This document shows positions 1 to 4,984 of a DNA stretch of 7,246 nucleotides, in pieces. Source of the stretch: an uncultured Clostridium sp. (lineage in GTDB: Bacteria > Bacillota > Clostridia > Lachnospirales > Lachnospiraceae); NCBI GenBank assembly GCA_938036545.1, contig CALHQJ010000055.1:1-7246 (forward strand), given 5' to 3'. Positions within the stretch are counted from its first letter, which is position 1, and every line of letters begins with the position of its first letter. The translations under genes and the position numbers were made by a program. Below the pieces are notes generated by a model. The model was not told where the DNA came from. It ran no database searches and saw only the letters and a program-made list of their open reading frames with translations.

Positions 1-244
1 AGGGGTGGAATTTTGCCCGGATCCCCCTGGTGGCCTCCGCCATCATGCGGGTGGCGCATCAAACGATCGAAAAAACAAAAGCGGAAAAAATGCACCGCAA
101 AACTGCTCGTGTAAAATTCCGCCTGTCTTTAACGAATTAACCTGAAACGGACGGTCGAAGGAAGCAAAAAATTTAAGCGGTCACAGCTCTCGACCGATAC
201 GTAAATCCTTCAACACCCGACTCAATTTCAGGGTTTTTAAAGCG
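1..244. mobile_element. Putative right end of an inserted element (or contig junction)
   Basis: Rubredoxin homology on the minus strand stops abruptly at 244/245, and everything to the left looks different: GC-rich codon use up to 140, then about 100 bases without a recognisable gene. A short inverted repeat pairs CCTGAAA (141-147, directly after the stop codon of the left reading frame) with TTTCAGG (226-232). Another pairs CGGTCGA (152-158) with TCGACCG (190-196). A transposase-like tail, a short non-coding end and a cut host gene fit the 3' end of an insertion sequence. The left end and any target duplication are outside the window, so the element is unproven. An assembly chimera is a real alternative. 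Confidence 0.35.
3..140 (+). CDS. C-terminal tail of an unidentified protein, possibly a transposase (5'-partial)
   Basis: An open frame enters from the left edge and runs 45 codons to a TAA at 138-140. The visible tail starts with a hydrophobic stretch (FARIPLVASAIMRVAHQTIE) and continues as a very basic segment ending in RTAR-type residues and RLSLTN. The codons are rich in G and C at third positions (CCC, CTG, GTG, GCC, TCC, ATC, CGG), unlike the genes to the right, which suggests foreign origin. A hydrophobic helix followed by a basic Arg/Leu/Ser end is reminiscent of the C-termini of some DDE transposases such as the IS1380 kind, but no catalytic residue is visible, so this is only a guess. 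It converges on the broken rubredoxin gene, fitting an insertion element whose 3' end lies here. It could also be the end of an unrelated gene or a chance frame. Confidence 0.35.
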   Translation, partial: GWNFARIPLVASAIMRVAHQTIEKTKAEKMHRKTARVKFRLSLTN

Positions 245-358
245 TACCCAGTCTTCCGGAATGTCTTCAAATGCAGTTCCTGGAGCGATACCGCTGTCTG
301 GATCGCCAACTTCCGGATCATAAACATAACCGCAAGGTTCACAAACGTATTTCTTCAT
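173..358 (-). CDS. Rubredoxin with its 3' half replaced (probable pseudogene)
   Basis: Rubredoxins are small one-iron electron carriers in the cytoplasm of anaerobes. They hold the iron with two CxxCG knuckles. Residues 1-38 are typical: the first knuckle is C6-E-P-C9-G, followed by the usual YVYDPEVGDPDSGIAPGT region and EDWV. In the family, EDWV is followed at once by CPxCGVGK and a short acidic end. Here residues 39-61 (RFKNPEIESG onward) have no cysteine and no family resemblance, so two of the four iron ligands are missing. The other two frames past codon 38 do not restore the second knuckle, which argues against a simple frameshift. The start is well supported by AGGAGG at 366-371, seven bases before the ATG. 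The product is unlikely to bind iron as a rubredoxin. The best explanation is an insertion or a sequence junction at 244/245. Confidence 0.8.
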   Translation of the reverse strand: MKKYVCEPCGYVYDPEVGDPDSGIAPGTAFEDIPEDWVRFKNPEIESGVEGFTYRSRAVTA

Positions 359-402
359 TTTAAGTCCTCCTGTTTCTGCATATTTGTATAAAATACTAAC
401 CC

Positions 403-431
403 ATTATAGCACACTTTATTCTTCTTTTAAA
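403..431 (-). promoter_or_regulatory. Promoter of the rubredoxin gene
   Basis: Reading the minus strand, a perfect TATAAT (403-408) is preceded by TG and one base, which makes an extended -10. A weak TTTAAA (426-431) sits 17 bases upstream as a possible -35. The promoter overlaps the stop codon of the EF-G-like gene, so rubredoxin probably has its own transcript in addition to any read-through. No terminator hairpin is visible between the two genes. Confidence 0.6.
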
Positions 432-2509
432 GCAGCTCTTGCTTCTACTTCCTTCTTTTGTACATCACCAGGAGCCTGCTCGTAACGTGCAAACTCATAT
501 TCATAGACGCCGATACCGCCAGTCATGGAGCGAAGGTCTGTATTATAACCAAACAGTTCCGACATTGGAATGTCTGCTTCAATAATCTGCTTGCCCTTAT
601 GATCCGGATTCATGCCTAATACACGGCCGCGGCGGCGGTTTAAGTCACCCATAACGTCTCCGGTAAACTTATCCGGAACGGTAACTTTTAAGGAAGCAAT
701 CGGCTCTAACAATACCGGATTTGCATCCATAAAGCCCTTCTTAAATGCAAGAATGGTAGCCATCTTAAACGCCATCTCAGAAGAATCTACCGGATGGTAA
801 GAACCATCTACCAGAGTAGCCTTTACTCCTACAACCGGATAACCGGCTAACGGTCCTTTCTGAACACATTCCTGAAGTCCCTTTTCTACTGCCGGGAAGT
901 AGTTCTTCGGTACAGAACCGCCGAAGATCTTCTCTTCAAATACATATGGTGTCTGCAAATCGCCAGAAGGCTCAAATTCCATCCAAACATCGCCAAACTG
1001 GCCATGTCCGCCGGACTGCTTCTTATGACGTCCCTGAACCTTTACTTTCTTTCTTAAGGTCTCACGGAATGCAAATTTTGGTTTTTCTAAGATAATATCT
1101 ACTTTATAGCGGCTCTGAAGCTTGCTGCAGACTACCTCTAACTGCTGATCGCCAATGGCGTACAGAAGAGACTGACGGTTTTCCGGATCCCCTACAACGC
1201 GAAGAGTCAGGTCCTCATCCATCATCTTGGAAAGGGCGCTTGCAACCTTGTCATCCTCACCCTTATTGGCTGCACGGAATGCCATATATGTATAAGGAGT
1301 GGAAATCTGCGGCTTGTGGTATACAATCGGAGCGCTCTTTAATGCAATGGTATCGCCAGTCTGGGTAACAGACAGCTTTGCAACTGCACCAATATCTCCT
1401 GCTTTCAGCTCGTTTACTTCTATCTGGTCCTTACCTCTTAACAGATAAATCTTGCCGATTTTTTCTTCTGCATCTTTATTTACGTTATAGATTACACTGT
1501 CTGGTCTTAATACGCCGGTGCAAATCTTCATCAGAGAGTACTTTCCAATAAAGGGATCCACAATGGTCTTAAATACTCTGGCTGACAGAGATACATCATC
1601 GTTATATTTGGCAGTAAAACGCTCGCCGGTAGAAGTGTCTACACCGATGCACTCATAGCGGTCTGGTGACGGGAAGTACTTGTCAATTGCCTGAAGCAGA
1701 CTTGCAAAACCCTGGCAGTTAATGCCGGAACCTAACAGAATCGGCACAATATTGCCTTCGATCACATGGCTTCTAAGTGCTTTGGAAATCTCTTCCTGAG
1801 TAAATTCTTCGCCGGAGAAGTAGCGTTCCATATATTCTTCACTGGTCTCTGCCACTGCTTCCATCAGTGCTTCTCTGGCGATTCCCAGATTCTTCTGTAC
1901 GTAATCCGGAATCTCACATTCAGTATAATTACTCAATTCGGTAAAGCGGCGGCCTGCCATCTTTACGACATTGACATATCCTACAAATTTTTCATTTTCA
2001 CGGATTGGCAGCTGGAATGGTGCAATCTTACGGCCAAAGCGGGTTTCTAATTTTAACACCAGTTCACGGTAGCTGGCGTGATCGTCATCCATATTGGTTA
2101 CAAAGAACAGTCTGGGCAGGTTGTACTTTTCGCACATCTCCCATGCCTTTTCTACGCCCACTTCAATGCCTGCCTTGCAGTTTACTACGATAATTGCAGC
2201 ATCTGCTACGCTGATGGCTTCTTCTACTTCCCCCACAAAATCGAAGTAGCCAGGAGTATCTAACAGGTTAATCTTAATCGGGCCATTTTCCCCTTCATAT
2301 TCCAAAGGAATTAAAGATGTAGAAATGGAAAACTGTCTCTTAATTTCTTCCTTATCGTAATCACTGATGGTATTGCCATCAGAAATTTTCCCCATTCTCT
2401 TGGTAACCCCAGTAATCATTGCCAGAGCCTCTGCCACTGTTGTCTTTCCTGCGCCGCCGTGTCCTAATAAAATGACATTGCGGATCTGACTGGTTCCATA
2501 AACGTTCAT
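416..2509 (-). CDS. Elongation factor G-like translational GTPase (EF-G paralog)
   Basis: This 697-residue protein has the full EF-G layout: a GTP-binding domain (about 1-280), a beta-barrel domain II (about 305-400), and domains III to V to the end. Domain IV keeps the family loop SGGHGQFG (499-506) and YHPVDSSEMAFK (571-582). Canonical EF-G drives tRNA-mRNA translocation on the ribosome. This one is a paralog: the P-loop is GHGGAGKTT (16-24) instead of AHIDAGKTT, switch I has RQFSI where EF-G has RGITI, switch II is DTPGYFDF with Tyr88 in place of the catalytic His, and the NKMD guanine motif reads TNMD (138-141). In domain III, the usual GMGELHLE reads AIGDQQLE. These features match the EF-G-like family (fusA2 type), whose role is not settled. 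The start chosen is the ATG at 2509, because AGGAGGG lies seven bases upstream. An in-frame ATG eight codons earlier would contain that site inside the coding region. Confidence 0.9.
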   Translation of the reverse strand: MNVYGTSQIRNVILLGHGGAGKTTVAEALAMITGVTKRMGKISDGNTISDYDKEEIKRQFSISTSLIPLEYEGENGPIKINLLDTPGYFDFVGEVEEAISVADAAIIVVNCKAGIEVGVEKAWEMCEKYNLPRLFFVTNMDDDHASYRELVLKLETRFGRKIAPFQLPIRENEKFVGYVNVVKMAGRRFTELSNYTECEIPDYVQKNLGIAREALMEAVAETSEEYMERYFSGEEFTQEEISKALRSHVIEGNIVPILLGSGINCQGFASLLQAIDKYFPSPDRYECIGVDTSTGERFTAKYNDDVSLSARVFKTIVDPFIGKYSLMKICTGVLRPDSVIYNVNKDAEEKIGKIYLLRGKDQIEVNELKAGDIGAVAKLSVTQTGDTIALKSAPIVYHKPQISTPYTYMAFRAANKGEDDKVASALSKMMDEDLTLRVVGDPENRQSLLYAIGDQQLEVVCSKLQSRYKVDIILEKPKFAFRETLRKKVKVQGRHKKQSGGHGQFGDVWMEFEPSGDLQTPYVFEEKIFGGSVPKNYFPAVEKGLQECVQKGPLAGYPVVGVKATLVDGSYHPVDSSEMAFKMATILAFKKGFMDANPVLLEPIASLKVTVPDKFTGDVMGDLNRRRGRVLGMNPDHKGKQIIEADIPMSELFGYNTDLRSMTGGIGVYEYEFARYEQAPGDVQKKEVEARAALKEE

Positions 2510-2516
2510 AGAAATT

Positions 2517-2523
2517 CCCTCCT
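2517..2523 (-). promoter_or_regulatory. Ribosome-binding site that decides the EF-G-like start
   Basis: AGGAGGG on the minus strand ends seven bases before the ATG at 2509. The longer reading frame from 2533 has no comparable site and would start with residues MVVQEGIS that are not part of the family. Confidence 0.8.
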
Positions 2524-2591
2524 GTACAACCAAATTTAGTCATGCGTCTATTTTACTAAAAAATTCTGAAATTTACAAGTAAAATATGCAA

Positions 2592-2614
2592 ATTATACAA
2601 AATATTTGTGTCAA
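2592..2614 (-). promoter_or_regulatory. Probable promoter of the EF-G-like gene
   Basis: On the minus strand there is a perfect TATAAT (2592-2597) about 80 bases before the start codon. A perfect TTGACA (2609-2614) lies upstream, but only 11 bases separate them, too few for a normal sigma-A pair. Either the -10 works with a poor -35, or TTGACA pairs with a weak -10 downstream (TTGCAT at 17 bases). The AT-rich context supports a promoter here, but the exact start point is uncertain. Confidence 0.5.
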
Positions 2615-2629
2615 TCCTGCCTGAATCTT

Positions 2630-2705
2630 CATAGGGCGGATGCCCGACGCTTCTTGCACGCTGTAAGCGTGCAAGAAGATGCATGGCTGCACTATTGCCA
2701 CTATG
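2630..2705. repeat. Nested hairpin element between divergent promoters
   Basis: The core is a perfect 13-bp stem (2650-2662 with 2666-2678) closed by the three-base loop GTA. The ends form an imperfect inverted repeat, CATAGGGC (2630-2637) with GCCACTATG (2697-2705), with one bulged base. Smaller foldbacks flank the core: GGGC/GCCC at 2634-2645 and TGCA/TGCA at 2680-2691. No T-run follows on either strand. Both predicted promoters point away from it, so it should be in neither leader transcript. The shape is that of a small palindromic intergenic repeat (REP or MITE type). Whether it occurs elsewhere in the genome cannot be seen here. Confidence 0.5.
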
Positions 2706-2725
2706 TTTATATCACTTTTTGATTT

Positions 2726-2750
2726 ACTTTAAAGCTCAAAACTTTAAAGC
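2726..2750. repeat. Two direct repeats of ACTTTAAAGC, each holding an 8-bp palindrome
   Basis: ACTTTAAAGC occurs at 2726-2735 and again at 2741-2750, five bases apart. Each copy contains the perfect palindrome CTTTAAAG. They lie directly upstream of the -35 box of the aro operon, where an activator site or AT-rich upstream element would sit. A function is inferred only from position and symmetry. Confidence 0.45.
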
Positions 2751-2759
2751 ATTAAATCG

Positions 2760-2788
2760 TTGACAATTTCATTCAGATGTTTTACAAT
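2760..2788 (+). promoter_or_regulatory. Sigma-A promoter of the aroF-tyrA-aroA operon
   Basis: A perfect -35 TTGACA (2760-2765), a 17-base spacer and the -10 TACAAT (2783-2788, five of six consensus bases) form a near-ideal housekeeping promoter. Transcription should start near 2795, giving a leader of about 45 bases before the aroF ATG. That is too short for a T-box or other large attenuator. Confidence 0.8.
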
Positions 2789-2807
2789 GTTACCTTGTAA
2801 CTGTTAC
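2789..2807. promoter_or_regulatory. Operator-like GTTAC/GTAAC palindrome over the aro start point
   Basis: GTTAC (2789-2793) and GTAAC (2797-2801) form an inverted repeat around CTT, centred on the predicted start point near 2795. A third unit, GTTAC (2803-2807), follows after one base. The position immediately after the -10 is typical of a repressor site. The binding protein is unknown. Confidence 0.4.
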
Positions 2808-2839
2808 GTTAGAAACATAGCAGAAAGGATCTTATATTT

Positions 2840-3850
2840 ATGATTATTATTATGAAACCAGACGCTTCCCAGGAAGCGATTACAAATGTCACTCATATGA
2901 TTGAAGAAAAAGGACTGGCTGCTCACCTTTCCAAGGGAACCCAGGTTACCATTATCGGCGTTGTGGGCGATAAAAGCCAGCTGTCAGGCTGCAACATCGA
3001 GTTGTCTGAAGGCGTAGAAAAAATCGTTCCTGTCACCGAATCTTACAAGCTGGTCAACAAAAAGTTCCATCCGGACGACTCTTCTGTTCAGGTTGGCCCT
3101 TCTGTCATTGGCCCAGGCACCCTGACAGTCATGGCTGGCCCTTGCGCTATTGAAAACCGCAAACAGCTTTTAGATACTGCTTTTGCCGTTAAAAAGGCAG
3201 GCGCTACCTTTTTAAGGGGCGGCGCTTATAAGCCCCGTACTTCTCCTTACTCCTTCCAGGGACTGGAAGAAGAAGGCCTGAAATACATGAAAGAAGCCAG
3301 AGAGGCAACCGGCCTTCCGGTTATCTGTGAAGTCACCAGCGAACACGCCATTGAAAGCGCCGTAAAATACGTAGACATGGTGCAGATCGGCGCACGGAAC
3401 ATGCAGAATTTTGAACTGTTAAAAGAAGTAGGACGGGCCAATATTCCGGTATTATTAAAGAGAGGCCTTTCCGCCACTATTGACGAATGGCTCAACTCTG
3501 CCGAATATATTTTAGCTGCCGGAAACTCTAATGTAGTGCTGTGCGAGCGAGGAATCCGCACCTACGAGACCGCTACCCGCAATACCCTGGATTTAAGCGC
3601 TGTTCCAGTTATCCGTGCAAAGAGCCACCTTCCGGTAATTGTAGACCCCAGCCATGCCACAGGAGTACGGGCTTATGTAGAACCTCTGGCCAAAGCTGCT
3701 CTGGCCTGCGGTGCAGACGGCTTAATGGTAGAGGTTCATCCATGCCCTTCCTGTGCGCTGTCTGACGGGCCTCAGTCCCTTACCTTCCCTGACTTTGAAA
3801 AGCTGATGGCAGATCTCCGGCCTTATGCCGATCTTGCAGGACGGCAATAA
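2840..3850 (+). CDS. aroF: 3-deoxy-7-phosphoheptulonate (DAHP) synthase, ferredoxin-like-domain type
   Basis: It condenses phosphoenolpyruvate with erythrose 4-phosphate, the first step of the shikimate pathway, in the cytoplasm. At 336 residues it matches the Thermotoga-type enzyme. Residues 1 to about 70 (MIIIMKPDAS onward) form the ferredoxin-like N-terminal domain that, in this family, mediates feedback by aromatic amino acids. A TIM barrel follows. Visible signatures are GPCAIEN (100-106), KPRTSPYSFQG (131-141), VPVLLKRG-type (203-209), DPSHATG (269-275) and VEVHPCP (297-303). The metal ligands expected from the family are present as C102, H272, E298 and D309. The start at 2840 is chosen because the family begins MIIVMKPG and GAAAGGA lies ten bases upstream; the ATG at 2852 has no such site. 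It is first in the operon, 22 bases before tyrA. An unusual detail is the Cys pair C302/C305 close to the metal ligand D309. Confidence 0.96.
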   Translation: MIIIMKPDASQEAITNVTHMIEEKGLAAHLSKGTQVTIIGVVGDKSQLSGCNIELSEGVEKIVPVTESYKLVNKKFHPDDSSVQVGPSVIGPGTLTVMAGPCAIENRKQLLDTAFAVKKAGATFLRGGAYKPRTSPYSFQGLEEEGLKYMKEAREATGLPVICEVTSEHAIESAVKYVDMVQIGARNMQNFELLKEVGRANIPVLLKRGLSATIDEWLNSAEYILAAGNSNVVLCERGIRTYETATRNTLDLSAVPVIRAKSHLPVIVDPSHATGVRAYVEPLAKAALACGADGLMVEVHPCPSCALSDGPQSLTFPDFEKLMADLRPYADLAGRQ

Positions 3851-3872
3851 CTGTTAGAGAAAGGATTTTATT

Positions 3873-4970
3873 ATGGCAGAACAAACCATCGGTTTTATCG
3901 GCCTGGGGCTGATTGGCGGCTCCATTGCCAGAGGCCTCAAACGAGCTAACCCTAATACGGTAATTATGGCCTATATGCGCTCCCGTTCCCGTCTGGAAAC
4001 CGCCAGACAGGACGGTACCATTGACCGGATTTTAGACGGTGTAGGAGAAGAATTCCGGCAGTGCGATCTGATCTTTTTGTGTACACCTGTTGAGTTTAAC
4101 GCCGGCTACCTGAAAGCCCTTGTTCCTTATTTAAAACCAGGGGCTGTTATTACAGATGTCGGAAGCACCAAAACCAATATCCACGAGGAGGTTATCCGTC
4201 TCCATATGGAAGATTGTTTTGTAGGCGGCCATCCTATGGCCGGTTCGGAAAAAACTGGCTATGAAAACTCTACGGATCATTTGCTGGAAAATGCTTACTA
4301 TATGATTACTCCTTCTGCCAAATCTACTCCGGAACAAATTGACAAAGTCCGTTCCATAGCTCTGGCTCTGGGCGCAATTCCCATGGTTTTAGACTATAAA
4401 GACCACGATAAAGCCGTGGCTGCCATCAGCCATCTGCCCCATCTGGTGGCCTCCAGCCTGGTTAATCTGGTAAAAGCTTCCGACGACCAATCTGAAACCA
4501 TGAAAAAAATTGCTGCAGGCGGTTTTAAAGATATTACCCGAATCGCCTCTGCATCCCCAGAAATGTGGGAACAGATCTGCATGGCCAACAGCGGCCCTAT
4601 CAGTGATATTCTGGAAGCGTATATTGACTCTCTTTCCCTGATTTTAAAACAGATTAAGGCCAGACAGGAAACGGCTGTCTTTGACCTGTTCAGGGAATCC
4701 AGAGACTATCGAAATTCCATTACTGACAGGGCAAAAGGCGCCATTGAACCGGATTATTCCTTTTCCGTAGACATTGTAGACGAAGCTGGCGCCATTTCCA
4801 CTCTGTCTGTCATTTTGGCAGCAAAAGGAATCAATATAAAAAATATCGGCATTAATAATAATCGGGAAAACGGCGAAGGCGCTCTGCGGATTACATTTTA
4901 CGACGAAGAAGCCCTTGAATCTGCCTGGACCCAGCTTACCCGCTATCATTATGAATTATTCCGTCAATAG
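3873..4970 (+). CDS. tyrA: Prephenate dehydrogenase with C-terminal ACT domain
   Basis: It oxidatively decarboxylates prephenate to 4-hydroxyphenylpyruvate with NAD(P), committing chorismate-derived carbon to tyrosine. Evidence: a Rossmann dinucleotide-binding loop GLGLIGGS (10-17), VGSTK (96-100), the family motif GGHPMAGSEKTG (118-129), and SHLPH (186-190), which forms part of the prephenate site. Residues from about 296 to the end (YSFSVDIVDE onward) look like an ACT domain, the usual module for amino-acid feedback, so tyrosine inhibition is likely. The length of 365 residues is normal for the Firmicute form, and no chorismate mutase domain is attached. The start is supported by AAGGA at 3861-3865, seven bases before the ATG. 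Its TAG stop overlaps the AGGAGG site of aroA, suggesting coupled translation. Confidence 0.95.
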   Translation: MAEQTIGFIGLGLIGGSIARGLKRANPNTVIMAYMRSRSRLETARQDGTIDRILDGVGEEFRQCDLIFLCTPVEFNAGYLKALVPYLKPGAVITDVGSTKTNIHEEVIRLHMEDCFVGGHPMAGSEKTGYENSTDHLLENAYYMITPSAKSTPEQIDKVRSIALALGAIPMVLDYKDHDKAVAAISHLPHLVASSLVNLVKASDDQSETMKKIAAGGFKDITRIASASPEMWEQICMANSGPISDILEAYIDSLSLILKQIKARQETAVFDLFRESRDYRNSITDRAKGAIEPDYSFSVDIVDEAGAISTLSVILAAKGINIKNIGINNNRENGEGALRITFYDEEALESAWTQLTRYHYELFRQ

Positions 4971-4974
4971 GAGG
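4969..4974 (+). promoter_or_regulatory. aroA ribosome-binding site overlapping the tyrA stop
   Basis: A full AGGAGG begins inside the TAG stop codon of tyrA (4968-4970) and lies ten bases before the aroA ATG. A ribosome finishing tyrA therefore stops on the aroA initiation site, which fits translational coupling. Confidence 0.75.
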
Positions 4975-4984
4975 TTTTTATTCT

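Noticed and set aside
173..244. Frameshift or sequencing error as the cause of the lost rubredoxin cysteines
   Set aside because: Translation of both other frames past codon 38 gives no CPxCG: one meets a stop at the second codon and the other reads unrelated sequence.
1766..2050. 94-residue + strand frame inside the EF-G-like gene
   Set aside because: It is antisense to conserved EF-G sequence and has no recognisable protein features.
2510..2533. Upstream ATG as start of the EF-G-like protein
   Set aside because: It would place the AGGAGGG ribosome-binding site inside the coding region and add eight residues not seen in the family.
2650..2678. Strong hairpin considered as a transcription terminator
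   Set aside because: No T-run follows on either strand, and it lies between two divergent gene starts, where no transcript needs to end.
2789..2839. aroF leader considered as a T-box or other attenuator
   Set aside because: The predicted leader is only about 45 bases long and contains no T-box sequence or terminator-antiterminator pair.
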